36,838 bases of DNA from Clostridium sp. (GCA_023663805.1 JAMPGR010000012.1:1-36838); one strand, 5' to 3'; positions 1 to 9,721 are shown, counted from the first letter of the stretch. Numbers and translations: made by a program. The notes: a model not told the origin generated them from the sequence alone.

Positions 1-1
1 G

Positions 2-64
2 GGCTATGACATCCGCTCGGTCAACTTCATGCTGAAGGGAATCTGTCCCGACTGTAATCGCTGA
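2..64 (+). CDS. Fur-family transcriptional regulator, C-terminal end only
   Basis: The window opens inside a reading frame whose last 20 residues are GYDIRSVNFMLKGICPDCNR followed by TGA. The ending with a GxCxxC motif (GICPDC) is the second half of the structural zinc site that closes Fur/PerR-type metal- or peroxide-sensing repressors. The motif is seen directly; the family assignment is from knowledge of such tails. The rest of the gene, including the DNA-binding part, lies left of the window. The stop is 7 bases before the next start codon, so the next gene is probably co-transcribed. It could be PerR, Fur or Zur; the tail does not separate them. Confidence 0.7.
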   Translation, partial: GYDIRSVNFMLKGICPDCNR

Positions 65-71
65 AACTGCT

Positions 72-506
72 ATGAGTATATATTACAAGCTGATAAAGAC
101 GGCCCTGTTCGGGCTTTTTATGGGTCTTGTCACCTGTTTTGCCGTCCGGTCCGCGATCGATAAATTCGGCGGAGACTGGCTCTCGACGCTGATGCTGGTT
201 ATGTTCAGCGCTCTGATGGGGTTCGTCGCATGGCTCTACTGCCGGATGGCCTGTATGCGTCTGCGCGGCATCCCTGTCCTCGAGTTGACTGACGACGGGA
301 TAACGGTCCGCGACGCCGTCAGGAAAACGGTCGTCATACCCTACGGGTCAATCGTCGATCTGAAGACGAACGAGCGCGGAATAGTGTTTGTCTACACCGA
401 CGCCGCCAACGCCCGGCGGACCCGCTCGGTCAACTTCATTATGCTCGACATCGACTCCTCAGATCTCTACGACATGGCCGATATCCTCCGGTCGAAACTC
501 GGCTGA
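72..506 (+). CDS. Small membrane protein with PH-like cytoplasmic domain
   Basis: This 144-aa protein has two hydrophobic segments, about residues 7-28 and 38-58, and then a soluble beta-rich C-terminal half. The segment from about residue 70 (LELTDDGITVRDAVRKTVVIPYGSIVDL) resembles the PH-like fold of the STM3941/YdbT type of small bacterial membrane proteins, in which a 'gi.....iPw.dI' strand pattern recurs. No catalytic residues are recognisable. The ATG start is 7 bases downstream of the Fur-family stop, which suggests translational coupling. It converges on tamB with a gap of 51 bases in which I see only a weak TTGAC/GTCAA inverted repeat. The function is unknown; the membrane topology is well supported and the PH-like call is tentative. 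Confidence 0.75.
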   Translation: MSIYYKLIKTALFGLFMGLVTCFAVRSAIDKFGGDWLSTLMLVMFSALMGFVAWLYCRMACMRLRGIPVLELTDDGITVRDAVRKTVVIPYGSIVDLKTNERGIVFVYTDAANARRTRSVNFIMLDIDSSDLYDMADILRSKLG

Positions 507-557
507 ATATCCTCTTGACCTTTTTGTGTCCGTCAAATCCCTTTTCGGAATCTATAC

Positions 558-3500
558 TTATCGGTTTTGGGAGGGGACGCTGTCGGCCGGCTCGGCCGTG
601 GCGGGCTTCTTGCGGCGCGGACGGAGGAAACGGAACATGTCGTCGAAGTCGCGGCGGTAGAGGATTCCGACACCCTGGGTCGTCAGCGCACTCTTGATGT
701 AGAAGTTTCGGTCGTTGTAGCGGTTGTAGGCCTTCAGGCGGAGCGAGCCCGACCGATTCAGCAGATATTCGAGGTCGAAGTCGCCGATGAAAGAGGTGTT
801 GTTCAGCGCTTTGTCGCGATAGCCGAGGTTGCCGTTCAGAAGGAGTCGGTTGTTCAGCAGGCGGCTCGAGAGGGCGACGTCGAACTCGACGTCGGAGAAG
901 TCGCCGCGGTCGCTGCGGAAATTCGGCGCGATCGTCCAGTTGTCGCTGAGCTGTCCGAGTATGTTCGCCAGTTTCGACGAGATAGTCGAGGAAGCCGCCG
1001 AGACGAACTCGTTGCCCTTCGATGCGCCGGCCATATAATCCGGCGTGTAGAAACGTCCGAGAGCGAGAAGGTAGATAATCTGGCGGTTCATCAGGTCTTC
1101 GGTGTTGATGATGCTCTTGACCTTGCGGTAGGTGTCGGAGGTCAGGGTAGGGAACTCGAGGTCGAATGTCGGGACGGGCTGGCGTATGTCGCCGGTGATG
1201 TTCAGCAAGGCGTGGAGCGGGACGTTCGTGCGCGACAGTTCGCGGTCCTGCTCGAACGACTCGTCGAGGTCGCTCAGATTTGCCGTCAGCGAATAATAGG
1301 CCTTGACGTTCAGTTCGGCGGCGTAGGGGTCGCCGGTGAAGGTGATTGTCGATCCGTCTTGTATCTTGAAATCCTTGACGATAATGTCCTGGAGGGTGAA
1401 GTTGTAGGACCCCTCGCTGAGCTGATAACTGCCCCACATCCCGAGGCGTTCGTCGGCCGAGTTGTAGGTCAGGCGGAGATCTCCGTTGCCGTGGGCGCGG
1501 ATTCGGTCGCCGCCGACCGGATCCATTATGAGGTTGACGAGCGTGTTATTGTTGACCATGACATGGATGTTCATGTCGTAGGCCGTCGGGAGGTCGACCT
1601 GCTGGTTGCTGGCGCGGTTCTGGATTTCCTGGATCTTTCGCTGGGTCGGGGTGATTTCGATCTCTTCGACAGATGCGTTCCTGTCGCGGAAGGTGATGAA
1701 ATTATAGTCGTAGGCCTGTTCGGCGTCGGAGAGCACGAAGGTGAATGTCGATCCCTCGGCGGTCGACATGTCGACGCCGATGTCGATATGTCCCGGTACA
1801 CCCTTTATCTGGGCGATCCCATTGCCGTAGATTTTCCCATACCAGATCAGGTCTGGCGACCGCTCGATGTCGTAGACGAGCAGATGGCGCGCGTCGGTGA
1901 CATTGAAGTCGAAGGTCGGCTCTTTGAAGTATTTGTGGGTCACGACGCCGCTGAGCCGAGCCGTGTTCCCCTGCATGTCCCGGAGCGTCACACCGGGGAT
2001 GTCGATTCGTCCGGGACGCATATGAATCGAATCGGTCGTTGCATACCAGCAGTTCGTGAAGTCGAGTTTCAGTTTGAAATCGCGGGCGAAGAGATCGCCG
2101 GTCATGTCGAGATACTTGAAAGTCCCATAGAGGTGGGCGTCGCCCGAGGCGTGTCCGTCGATTGCCGAAGTGAACGCCTCCATAAACGGAAGCATGAACC
2201 CGACCGGAACATCGTCGGCAGAGAACCGGAAGTCGAGTTCTTCGGTCATCGGTTTGATGAAACCGTCGATACGCGAGATGTTACCGTGGCTACCGGTTAT
2301 GTCGGCCTTTATCGTGACCGCCTTCCGTTCGACATCCCATCCGCTCCGGATGTCGGCGTCGCCCATGAGGCAGTGGTTATACTTGATTCCGTCGACATGG
2401 AGATCGTCGGTGTAGAGTCGCGGCGAGGAGGAAAGAAGGTCTGAGGCATAGAAGTTTCCGTTTGCGCGTCCGCCGAACATCGCGTTACCGATGCCGAGGG
2501 TCTCGAAGACATAGTCAAGGTCGATATCCTTCAGGTGAAGGTGGACCGAGTCGGCCGGATTGTCGGAGACACGACCGTTGATTGTCAGATACTGGCCGTA
2601 GCCGTCGAGGCGGAAGCCGCTGACGTCGATTGTCCGTCCGGTAACCCGTATGTCGGCCGGGCGTAGGGTCCAGACCGTGTCGTTGACGACCGCCTCTCCG
2701 GAGTTGAAATGGACCTTTGTCTGCAGGGACCGGCCGTCGGACTCGGTTTCGCGGGAGAAGGCTGTCGAGATATCGAACAGGCCGGAGTAGTTGTCGCTGT
2801 CCGGAACGGTCCATCCGATCTGGGTGTCGACATGGTTGTCTATGGCGACGGCTCCGACCGTCAGGTCGACCTGGCCCCGTTTGGCCGGGAGACGCGAAGA
2901 GAAGTTAATCTCGCCGATCGGGTTGCTGTCGGCGATGTGGCCGTCGACCGAGGCGGTCAGCCGTGTCTGCTCGATCAGTTTGTTGCCGTTGATCAGCCAG
3001 GGGGCGTCTAGCGACAGGGTCGCAGTCGAGAACGAAGGGTTGATGCCGCCGGTGATTCGGATTATGTCGGCCGTCTCGACCGGAAGTTTGACGAACCGCG
3101 CCAGCGGATCGGTCGACAGAATGTCGATATCGAACGTCAGATCGTTTCGCAGTTCGAAAGGGGTGGTAACGTCGGTTTCCGGCGAAGGAAACAGCGCCGG
3201 TAGCAGGGCCGCTCCGATCGCTTTCAAATCGCCGGGGAGTGTCGACAGGGAGAAATCGCCGCGCAAGTCGGCATTGGCGACTTCGCTCCAGAGCGAGATA
3301 TGCTTCGGGACTGTGTCGCACGCCAGCCTGAGGTCGACATCGCGCAGCCGGAGCCAGTGGAGCGAATCCCGGACACAGTTGATGTCGAACAGATGGACGC
3401 GTCCGGCCGCATCGTCGATTGTCGACGCGGTCAGGTCGATATGCCCCTTTGCTGATAGCGAACCGTCGGGCCATTTGTCTCCGAGCAGGAGACCCGAGGC

Positions 3501-5111
3501 GTGGGTCAGGTCGATATCCGCTCCGAACGAGCGCTCGCCGTCAGAGAGGTCGGCGGTCAGGTTCGCTTCGAGTTCGAGTTCGGGGGAGTCGGCCGTCAGG
3601 GTCGCCGTCGCACGTTGTCCGGCGTCAATCGACCCTTCTGCCGATATGTCCCGGAGGGTTATGCCGCGGAATTCGACCGAATTGACATAAATGCTACCCT
3701 TCCCTTCGGGGTGCGACCGCCGGGGGAAGCGGAGGTCGCATTCTCCGTCGAGCGAGACGCTCCCGAACGCTTTGGCCAGCGGTGTCACCCCGGCGAGGAG
3801 TCCACCGAGTTCGAACGATTCGCTTTCGAATTCGGCAGTCAGGGTCGGCGCTGCCGCTCCGGTCGTGATCAGGCCTGAGAGCCCGAGTGTTCCGCGTTCG
3901 GTCGCAATGGTTCCGTCGATCGAGCCTTTCCCCGCCTCGTATGCGAGGGAAGAATAGAGCCCGAACCGGCCGATGTTCTCCATCAGGGTCGAGACCTTCG
4001 TGTCGAGCCCGACACCGAGCACCGCGAGGGTCTCGGCGAGTATCTCCCCCTCCGATTCTACATCGAGTTTGCTGATCTCGGCCTTTGTCGCAGATTTGTC
4101 GGGAAGGCCGGTAACACGCCCCTGGCGGGCGATTATCGAAGTCGTTTCCTCGTTGATTTCGAGATTGTTCAGTTTCAGGTCGCTGATACGTCCCTCGATG
4201 TCGAAACTGATGTCTATCGGCTGGTCCATAGGCGCGAGCCGCGGTTCGAAGCCGCCGAGGTCGCTCAGTGTGACATGGCTGCCGGGAAGGAGGGCGAAAT
4301 TGAACTCATGACTGACAAGCCTCTCGCGCCCGCCTTTTGTCGGAATCGATATCGAACTGAAACTCAGACGTGTGTTAGGCAGCTCGATTGTGGGGTCGAT
4401 CAGGAACACCGTCGAGTCGCCGATCATCGCCTTGGCTCTAAGCGAACTGACCTCGAGGCCCGCCCGTTCGCGGAAGGCGAGTCGGTTCAGGTCTATGACG
4501 ATGTCGCCCGGCGAAAGACGCGGGATGCGCAGGTCGGCGTGGAAGTCGCTGATCGCGATATGGTTCGGATCGAAACGTCCCGTGGCCGCCGAGTCAGGTG
4601 TCCATTGTCCCGGGCAGTCGTAACTGAGTGACGACTGGCGGACGATGACGGTCCGGATTGCCAGGTCGAATTCCTTCTTCGGCGCGTCAGGATCCTTGGG
4701 CTTCAGCGCGTCGATGATAGGCTGGATATTCAGCGGGGCGGAGGCGCTGTCGCGCCAGACGCGGAGGTCGAGCCCTACAACAACGCCATAGCCGAACTCG
4801 ATTCTCTGGCTGAGCAGGAGTTTATACAGATCGATTCCGGCACCGAGGCGGCGGATCGAGGCGATCGTGTCGCCGACGCTGTCGCGCAAAGAGATGTCGC
4901 GGAGCACGAGCCGGTTGAAGGGCGCGACGGATACCTGACCGATCGAGACATCGACGTCGAGCAGTTTCGACAGTTCTTTCTCGGCGCGGTCGCGGGCCGG
5001 CTCCTGTACACACCTGAGCTCCAGACCGACATACAGCAGCGCCGGGACGACGAACGCCGCTCCGATGGCGATCATAATCAGCGACCTCAGTATTTTATAT
5101 AGAGTTTTCAA
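558..5111 (-). CDS. tamB: TamB/DUF490-family translocation and assembly module protein
   Basis: This 1517-aa protein has one N-terminal membrane anchor (about residues 8-30) followed by a very long, repetitive beta-rich periplasmic region. It opens with an AsmA/TamB-like pattern (DVDVSIGQVSVAPFNRLVLRDISLRD) and ends with the conserved TamB (DUF490) domain over roughly the last 450 residues, including the signature stretch DLMNRQIIYLLALGRFY and a terminal beta region (SSRLLNNRLLLNGNLGYRD). The family forms a hydrophobic groove bridging the inner and outer membrane and takes part in outer-membrane protein assembly or phospholipid transport. The length fits the 1,400-1,600 aa usual in Bacteroidetes. 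The start at 5111 is followed at once by the signal anchor. A promoter lies upstream at 5143-5173. No TamA/BamA partner is visible in the window. Confidence 0.93.
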   Translation of the reverse strand: MKTLYKILRSLIMIAIGAAFVVPALLYVGLELRCVQEPARDRAEKELSKLLDVDVSIGQVSVAPFNRLVLRDISLRDSVGDTIASIRRLGAGIDLYKLLLSQRIEFGYGVVVGLDLRVWRDSASAPLNIQPIIDALKPKDPDAPKKEFDLAIRTVIVRQSSLSYDCPGQWTPDSAATGRFDPNHIAISDFHADLRIPRLSPGDIVIDLNRLAFRERAGLEVSSLRAKAMIGDSTVFLIDPTIELPNTRLSFSSISIPTKGGRERLVSHEFNFALLPGSHVTLSDLGGFEPRLAPMDQPIDISFDIEGRISDLKLNNLEINEETTSIIARQGRVTGLPDKSATKAEISKLDVESEGEILAETLAVLGVGLDTKVSTLMENIGRFGLYSSLAYEAGKGSIDGTIATERGTLGLSGLITTGAAAPTLTAEFESESFELGGLLAGVTPLAKAFGSVSLDGECDLRFPRRSHPEGKGSIYVNSVEFRGITLRDISAEGSIDAGQRATATLTADSPELELEANLTADLSDGERSFGADIDLTHASGLLLGDKWPDGSLSAKGHIDLTASTIDDAAGRVHLFDINCVRDSLHWLRLRDVDLRLACDTVPKHISLWSEVANADLRGDFSLSTLPGDLKAIGAALLPALFPSPETDVTTPFELRNDLTFDIDILSTDPLARFVKLPVETADIIRITGGINPSFSTATLSLDAPWLINGNKLIEQTRLTASVDGHIADSNPIGEINFSSRLPAKRGQVDLTVGAVAIDNHVDTQIGWTVPDSDNYSGLFDISTAFSRETESDGRSLQTKVHFNSGEAVVNDTVWTLRPADIRVTGRTIDVSGFRLDGYGQYLTINGRVSDNPADSVHLHLKDIDLDYVFETLGIGNAMFGGRANGNFYASDLLSSSPRLYTDDLHVDGIKYNHCLMGDADIRSGWDVERKAVTIKADITGSHGNISRIDGFIKPMTEELDFRFSADDVPVGFMLPFMEAFTSAIDGHASGDAHLYGTFKYLDMTGDLFARDFKLKLDFTNCWYATTDSIHMRPGRIDIPGVTLRDMQGNTARLSGVVTHKYFKEPTFDFNVTDARHLLVYDIERSPDLIWYGKIYGNGIAQIKGVPGHIDIGVDMSTAEGSTFTFVLSDAEQAYDYNFITFRDRNASVEEIEITPTQRKIQEIQNRASNQQVDLPTAYDMNIHVMVNNNTLVNLIMDPVGGDRIRAHGNGDLRLTYNSADERLGMWGSYQLSEGSYNFTLQDIIVKDFKIQDGSTITFTGDPYAAELNVKAYYSLTANLSDLDESFEQDRELSRTNVPLHALLNITGDIRQPVPTFDLEFPTLTSDTYRKVKSIINTEDLMNRQIIYLLALGRFYTPDYMAGASKGNEFVSAASSTISSKLANILGQLSDNWTIAPNFRSDRGDFSDVEFDVALSSRLLNNRLLLNGNLGYRDKALNNTSFIGDFDLEYLLNRSGSLRLKAYNRYNDRNFYIKSALTTQGVGILYRRDFDDMFRFLRPRRKKPATAEPADSVPSQNR

Positions 5112-5142
5112 CGTCTGTCAGAAAGATGATGATTTCGAACTG

Positions 5143-5173
5143 CAAAGTTACGGAAAATTTGCGTTTCAGACAA
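5143..5173 (-). promoter_or_regulatory. Bacteroidetes-type promoter of tamB
   Basis: On the minus strand TAACTTTG (5150-5143) matches the TAnnTTTG -7 consensus. It is preceded, across exactly 20 bases, by TTG (5173-5171) as a -33 element. The predicted transcript start lies about 25 bases upstream of the tamB ATG. The remaining intergenic DNA up to the priA end (5174-5346) holds only a weak CGGCCG...CGGCCG inverted repeat. Confidence 0.75.
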
Positions 5174-5346
5174 CCAATCGCGTGTGTGGTAGTTAAAGTG
5201 CTGATAGTCAGTAAAGACGCGGCCTGTTAGCTGTATAGGCGGTGGGTGTTCTGCGCAGAGGCTTCATTCGGCCGGGGTGATTGATTGGGGTTATCGGTTG
5301 TTCGGCCGTAATGTTACGGAAAAATCTGCGCAAAAAATAAATTCAG

Positions 5347-7845
5347 TCAGGGGTCGACGTCGTAGGAGACAGAGAGGGACTTGGCGCCCTCGAGGCCGCT
5401 GGAGCGGAGTTCGGTACCGGCGGCGAGAATAATCGCTTTCGCCTTCTCGAGCGAGACCCCGTTTTCGAACTTCAGCATCAGGCGGCGGATAAAGTAGTTC
5501 TGGATGCGGGAAATCTCCGGCTCCTCGGGGCCGTTGACGCGCGTTCCGAACAACTGTCGCAGGCGCGTCCCGAACGCGGCTGCGAGTTCGGCGACGGCGC
5601 GCGCGTCGCGATGGCGTAGGGTAATGTTAATCAGCCGGGTAAAGGGGGGATAGTTATAGCGGCGTCGCTCCTCGATTTCGGCGGCGTAGAAACTGTCGTA
5701 GTCGTGGGCGGCGACGAACCGGAGCAGGTCGAGCTCCGGCTGGCGAGTCTGAATCAGAACCTTCCCCTCGCGGTCGCGGCGACCGGCACGTCCGGCGACC
5801 TGTTCGAGCATATTGAACGCCCGCTCGCTCGCCTTGAAGTCGGGGAGATTGATCATCGAATCGGCGTTGACGACCCCGACGACTGACACTCCGGCGAAGT
5901 CCAACCCTTTGGTGACCATCTGAGTCCCGACGAGAATGTCGGCCTTTCCGCGCGAGAACTCGTCGATAATCTGGTCGTAGCCGTTCCGGGCGCGGGTCGT
6001 GTCGAGATCCATCCGGAGAATGCGCCGGTCGGCGAATGTCGCCGAGAGTTCCTCCTCGAGGCGCTCGGTGCCGTAGCCGTGGACCTCGATTGCCGGTTCC
6101 TTGCAGACCGGACACTGGACCGGTAGGGGATATTCCGCCCCGCAGAAGTGGCAGACGAGCCGTCCGATACGGCGGTGGTAGGTCAGGGTGACGTCGCAGT
6201 CGCGGCATTTCGGGACATGGGCGCAGCAGCGGCATTCAGCGACCGGAGCGTATCCGCGGCGGTTCAGGAAGATGATTGCCTGGTTACCGTCGGCAGTCGT
6301 CCGGCTGACCTCGTCGCGGAGCCTTGCGGAGAACGCCCCCTCGACGGTCGACCGTTTGCGGGCCTCGGTCATGTCGATCAGTTCGACCTTCGGGAGAGTC
6401 ATGCCGCCGTAGCGCTCCGTCAGTCGTACGAGACCGAAGCGGCCTGAAAGCGCCTTCCAGTTTGTTTCGACCGACGGGGTTGCGCTCCCGAGGAGAGTCT
6501 TCGCCCCGTGCATCTTCGCCAGGACGATCGCCGTGTCGCGGCCGTTGTAGCGCGGGGCCGGATCGTGCTGTTTGTAACTTGTCTCGTGCTCCTCGTCGAC
6601 GATGACGAGTCCGAGCGAGGTGTAGGGGAGGAATACCGCCGAGCGGGCTCCGATAACGACCTTCGGCCCGGGGTTGTCGAGCATCGAACGCCATATCTCG
6701 ACACGTTCGTTGTCGGAGAATTTCGAGTGGTAGATTACGACCTTGTCGCCGAAAACATTCTGGAGCCGGCGCGTCAGTTGTGTCGTCAGGGCGATCTCCG
6801 GCACGAGCATAAGGGCCTGGCGCCCCTGGCGGAGGGCAAAGTCGATCAGGTTGATATAGATCTCGGTCTTGCCGGAGGAGGTGACGCCGTGGAGAAGCGT
6901 GACATCGTGGTCGAACCATGATTTGTGGATCGCGTCGAGCGCGGCCGACTGAGCGGGGGAGAGTCTGGGTGTAGTGCCGCTCCCCTTTCCGTCGAAGCGG
7001 AAGCGTCCGACGATACGCGTTGTCTGCCTCAGGACACCCTTGCGGACCATCGCCGCGACGATAGCCGGGGAGATTCCGGCGCGCTCGCAGAGTCGGGCGC
7101 GGGTGACCTCTGCCAGCGGCTGTGTCGCCGGGCGAGTGAATCCGGTCATCTCGATCATAGCCAGCAGGGCAGTCTCCTGCTTCGGCGCCCCTTTGACGAG
7201 GGCGAACAGCCGGGCGTTCTCCCCCTCGGCGCCGCGGAGGGCGTTGATCTCGACGTAGTGTTCCTTGACGCTGCGGTAGCGTTCGACGAGTTTTTCGGCG
7301 ATGACGACCAGTCCCCGCTCCATCAGGGCCGACAGCCGCGGCATCGGCGAACGGATTCCGGTCTGGCGCGCCAGATCGGCAACAGACATTTTCTTTCCGG
7401 CGTTGACGAGCGTTTCGAGCAAGAGGCCCTCCTCCTCCGTGACGCCGGGGTTTTCACGCAGGGTCTCGTCGAATTCGGGGGGGAAATCGACGAATGTTTC
7501 GCTTTCGACTTTTAGTCCGGCGGGGAGTGCGGCGCGGTAGACATCGCCGATAGAACACATATAATATCCCGCAATCCAGCGCCAGAGTTCCAGTTGGGAG
7601 TTCGTGACGACCGGTTTCTCGTCGAGCAGTTCGGCGATCTCCTTGACCTGCGTTCCGGCCGGAGGGGGTGTAGCGGTCACGGAGGTGACGATCCCGGTGT
7701 AGAATTTCCGGTGGCCGAACTGGACGACGACGCGGGAGCCTATGCGGAGGTGGCCCTGCATCGGCTCGGGGACCGCGTAGGTGAAGGTCGCGTCCAGGGG
7801 GAGGGGAACGACGACTTCGGCATATCTGAAAATATTCTGTTCCAT
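5347..7845 (-). CDS. priA: Primosomal protein N' (PriA replication restart helicase)
   Basis: PriA is a 3'-to-5' superfamily 2 helicase that recognises stalled or repaired forks and starts reloading of the replicative helicase. The 832-aa product has the N-terminal 3'-DNA-binding segment (residues 1-100, starting [19 protein letters not shown]), Walker A GVTSSGKT (320-327), motif II DEEH (417-420), and a zinc-binding insertion with paired cysteines at about 538/540/541, 547/550, 565/568 and 578/581. The helicase C-lobe follows with [14 protein letters not shown] and QVAGRAGR. The length is slightly above the 730-830 usual in the family, as is common in Bacteroidetes. Everything needed for activity appears intact. 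The start is 14 bases downstream of a -7 box. Confidence 0.97.
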   Translation of the reverse strand: MEQNIFRYAEVVVPLPLDATFTYAVPEPMQGHLRIGSRVVVQFGHRKFYTGIVTSVTATPPPAGTQVKEIAELLDEKPVVTNSQLELWRWIAGYYMCSIGDVYRAALPAGLKVESETFVDFPPEFDETLRENPGVTEEEGLLLETLVNAGKKMSVADLARQTGIRSPMPRLSALMERGLVVIAEKLVERYRSVKEHYVEINALRGAEGENARLFALVKGAPKQETALLAMIEMTGFTRPATQPLAEVTRARLCERAGISPAIVAAMVRKGVLRQTTRIVGRFRFDGKGSGTTPRLSPAQSAALDAIHKSWFDHDVTLLHGVTSSGKTEIYINLIDFALRQGRQALMLVPEIALTTQLTRRLQNVFGDKVVIYHSKFSDNERVEIWRSMLDNPGPKVVIGARSAVFLPYTSLGLVIVDEEHETSYKQHDPAPRYNGRDTAIVLAKMHGAKTLLGSATPSVETNWKALSGRFGLVRLTERYGGMTLPKVELIDMTEARKRSTVEGAFSARLRDEVSRTTADGNQAIIFLNRRGYAPVAECRCCAHVPKCRDCDVTLTYHRRIGRLVCHFCGAEYPLPVQCPVCKEPAIEVHGYGTERLEEELSATFADRRILRMDLDTTRARNGYDQIIDEFSRGKADILVGTQMVTKGLDFAGVSVVGVVNADSMINLPDFKASERAFNMLEQVAGRAGRRDREGKVLIQTRQPELDLLRFVAAHDYDSFYAAEIEERRRYNYPPFTRLINITLRHRDARAVAELAAAFGTRLRQLFGTRVNGPEEPEISRIQNYFIRRLMLKFENGVSLEKAKAIILAAGTELRSSGLEGAKSLSVSYDVDP

Positions 7846-7858
7846 TTTTTCTGGAATG

Positions 7859-7866
7859 CAAAAATA
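7859..7866 (-). promoter_or_regulatory. priA: -7 promoter box of priA
   Basis: The minus strand reads TATTTTTG, an exact TAnnTTTG match, 14 bases upstream of the priA ATG. This predicts a very short leader of roughly 10 bases. A weak -33 candidate (TTTC) lies 20 bases further upstream. The box sits 43 bases from the divergent tyrS box. Confidence 0.6.
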
Positions 7867-7909
7867 AGGAATTTCGGCGTCAGTATGAAATTCGAAAGGG
7901 AAAAATCGC

Positions 7910-7917
7910 TAACTTTG
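7910..7917 (+). promoter_or_regulatory. tyrS: -7 promoter box of tyrS
   Basis: TAACTTTG matches the TAnnTTTG consensus exactly and lies 44 bases before the tyrS ATG, predicting a leader of about 35-40 bases. No clear TTTG -33 box is present at the expected distance. Confidence 0.6.
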
Positions 7918-7961
7918 CACATCTATTCCTGATAACGAATAAAACCGAATCATATAAACCG

Positions 7962-9257
7962 ATGAATTTCATTGAAGAACTTAAATGGCGCGGCATGATC
8001 CACCAGATGATGCCCGGAACAGAGGAACAACTAAATAAGGAGATGACGACCGCCTATCTCGGTATCGACCCGACGGCCGACTCCCTCCATATCGGACACC
8101 TCGTCGGTGTTATGATCCTCAAACACTTCCAGCGGTCGGGCCACAAGCCGATTGCCCTCGTCGGAGGTGCGACCGGAATGATCGGCGACCCCTCGATGAA
8201 AAGCCAGGAGCGCAAACTTCTCGACGAGGAGACCCTGCGCCACAACCAGGAGGCAATCAAGCGCCAGCTCGCCCATTTTCTCGACTTCGACAGCGACGCG
8301 CCGAACTCCGCAGAGATGGTCAACAACTACGACTGGATGAAGAACTTCTCCTTCCTCGATTTCATTCGCGACGTCGGGAAGCACATAACCGTCAACTATA
8401 TGATGGCGAAGGACTCGGTCAAGAAACGGCTCTCGGGCGAAAGCCAGCAGGGAATGTCTTTCACCGAGTTCAGTTACCAGCTCGTCCAGGGATATGACTT
8501 TCTGAATCTCTTCCGCGAAAAGAACTGCAAACTCCAGTTGGGCGGTTCGGACCAGTGGGGCAACATCACGACCGGCACCGAACTGATCCGCCGCACTACG
8601 GGCGGCGAGGCCTACGCGCTGACCTGCCCGCTGATCACGAAGGCCGACGGCGGCAAGTTCGGCAAGACCGAGAGCGGCAACGTATGGCTCGACCCCCGCT
8701 ACACATCCCCCTACAAGTTCTATCAGTTCTGGCTGAACGTGACCGACGCCGACGCCGAGAAATACCTGAAGATCTTCACCGAACTGAGCCGCGACGAAAT
8801 CGAGGCTCTCGTCGAGGAGCAGCAGAAAGATCCGGGACAGCGTCCGATGCAGAAACGTCTCGCAAAGGAGGTCACGACGATGGTCCACTCCGCCGCCGAC
8901 TACGAGGCCGCCGTCGAGGCGTCGCAGATTCTCTTCAGCAACAAGGCCGGAGAGACACTCCGCAAGATTGATGAACCGACGCTCCTGGCGGTCTTCGAAG
9001 GTGTCCCGACATTCGAAGTCAGCCGATCGCTTTTCGATGGCGAAGGAGTCAAACTCGCCGAACTGCTGACAGACAATGCCGCTGTCTTCCCCTCGAAGGG
9101 CGAGATGCGAAAGATGGTCCAGGGCGGAGGGGTCTCGGTCAACAAGGAGAAGGTCGCTGATCCCTATATGGCTGTTACGGCCAATATGCTTCTCCAGGGG
9201 AAATATCTCCTTGTCCAGCGCGGCAAGAAGAATTATTTCCTCCTGATAGCCAAATGA
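7962..9257 (+). CDS. tyrS: Tyrosyl-tRNA synthetase
   Basis: This class I aminoacyl-tRNA synthetase activates tyrosine with ATP and charges tRNA-Tyr. The 431-aa protein has the HIGH motif ([18 protein letters not shown] at residues 43-46), the tyrosine pocket region around QGYDF...[11 protein letters not shown] (176-202), the KMSKS equivalent KFGKT (232-236), and a C-terminal S4-like RNA-binding domain from about residue 350 ([17 protein letters not shown]). The variant KFGKT and the length are typical of the bacterial TyrRS type. The gene stands alone between its own promoter and a tRNA-Gln gene. Nothing is unusual, and no T-box-like leader is visible in the short 5' region. Confidence 0.98.
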   Translation: MNFIEELKWRGMIHQMMPGTEEQLNKEMTTAYLGIDPTADSLHIGHLVGVMILKHFQRSGHKPIALVGGATGMIGDPSMKSQERKLLDEETLRHNQEAIKRQLAHFLDFDSDAPNSAEMVNNYDWMKNFSFLDFIRDVGKHITVNYMMAKDSVKKRLSGESQQGMSFTEFSYQLVQGYDFLNLFREKNCKLQLGGSDQWGNITTGTELIRRTTGGEAYALTCPLITKADGGKFGKTESGNVWLDPRYTSPYKFYQFWLNVTDADAEKYLKIFTELSRDEIEALVEEQQKDPGQRPMQKRLAKEVTTMVHSAADYEAAVEASQILFSNKAGETLRKIDEPTLLAVFEGVPTFEVSRSLFDGEGVKLAELLTDNAAVFPSKGEMRKMVQGGGVSVNKEKVADPYMAVTANMLLQGKYLLVQRGKKNYFLLIAK

Positions 9258-9280
9258 TTTGATAAAAAATGCGCCGAAAA

Positions 9281-9312
9281 TTTGCGAGATCGAGATTTTC
9301 GGCGTAATTTTG
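9281..9312 (+). promoter_or_regulatory. Promoter of tRNA-Gln
   Basis: TTTG (9281-9284), exactly 20 bases of spacer, then TAATTTTG (9305-9312) form a full Bacteroidetes sigma-ABfr-type promoter. The predicted start is near 9319, leaving about 30 bases of leader before the mature tRNA. It is one of the two best-formed promoters in the window. Confidence 0.8.
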
Positions 9313-9348
9313 CACCGCTTTAGGCCATCGTGGCCTGGGCATGAGGAT

Positions 9349-9419
9349 TGTCTTATGGTGTAATGGTAGCACTGCAGTTTTTGGTTCTGCCTGTCCAGGT
9401 TCGAATCCTGGTAAGACAA
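9349..9419 (+). tRNA. tRNA-Gln (anticodon TTG)
   Basis: The cloverleaf can be drawn by hand. The acceptor stem is TGTCTTA (9349-9355) with TAAGACA (9412-9418) and discriminator A at 9419. The anticodon stem is GCAGT/TCTGC with loop TTTTGGT (9379-9385) and anticodon TTG at 9381-9383. The T arm is CCAGG-TTCGAAT-CCTGG (9395-9411). The innermost anticodon-stem pair is U-U. The 3' CCA is not encoded. The gene has its own promoter and is followed 10 bases later by a terminator, so it is a single-gene transcription unit. Confidence 0.95.
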
Positions 9420-9429
9420 CTGAAAAGAA

Positions 9430-9461
9430 GGCTGACCCTTGACGGGGTCGGCCTTTTTTTT
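9430..9461 (+). terminator. Intrinsic terminator after tRNA-Gln
   Basis: The stem GGCTGACCC (9430-9438) pairs with GGGTCGGCC (9445-9453) with one G-U pair and is followed directly by eight T residues. It is a classical Rho-independent terminator. Confidence 0.9.
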
Positions 9462-9549
9462 GTCTCAACGCAGTCTAGGCCCCCCGCCCCCTAAAGGTGG
9501 TGGTGGTGTCAATGTGTTGAATGTCAATAGCGACGGCTTTATTTTGGGC

Positions 9550-9569
9550 GGACGCGGCAGGTCGCGTCC
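9550..9569. repeat. GC-rich inverted repeat in intergenic region
   Basis: GGACGCG (9550-9556), a six-base loop and CGCGTCC (9563-9569) form a perfect 7-bp hairpin in the gene-free stretch 9462-9769. The flanking text (GGGC before, CTACG after) resembles short dispersed intergenic elements of the form GGGC..CGCGTCCCTACG. Only one copy is in this window, so the dispersed-repeat idea is inference. The T-run needed for a terminator is absent. Confidence 0.45.
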
Positions 9570-9600
9570 CTACGATAACTGATTGAAAATAAGCAGATAA

Positions 9601-9648
9601 CGATGTATTGTGTGATTTGGTATACAAATCGGGAGGAATCACACATCG
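9601..9648. promoter_or_regulatory. Long imperfect inverted repeat upstream of the secreted-protein cluster
   Basis: CGATGT-att-GTGTGATT (9601-9617) is mirrored by AATCACACATCG (9637-9648) around a 19-base centre. The repeat sits about 75 bases upstream of the -7 box at 9722, so it could be an operator or a leader-like structure of another transcript. The motif CGATGTGTG recurs at 9686-9694. Function is inferred from position only. Confidence 0.4.
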
Positions 9649-9721
9649 ACTGGTTGTTGTTTTTTTATGTTAAAACATGTTAAATCGATGTGTGGTTAAT
9701 GTTGATTAATGTCTAAATTTG

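Noticed and set aside
567..2444. Long open frame of 625 codons on the plus strand opposite tamB
   Set aside because: It is antisense to a clearly coding TamB gene, has no family resemblance, and its length follows from the GC-rich codon bias of the opposite strand.
5174..5346. Possible small gene or RNA between tamB and priA
   Set aside because: There is no open frame with a start context and only a weak CGGCCG inverted repeat, so nothing could be supported.
8031..9419. 462-codon minus-strand frame covering tyrS and the tRNA
   Set aside because: It lies opposite tyrS and runs across the tRNA-Gln gene; its sequence shows only the low-complexity pattern of an antisense shadow.
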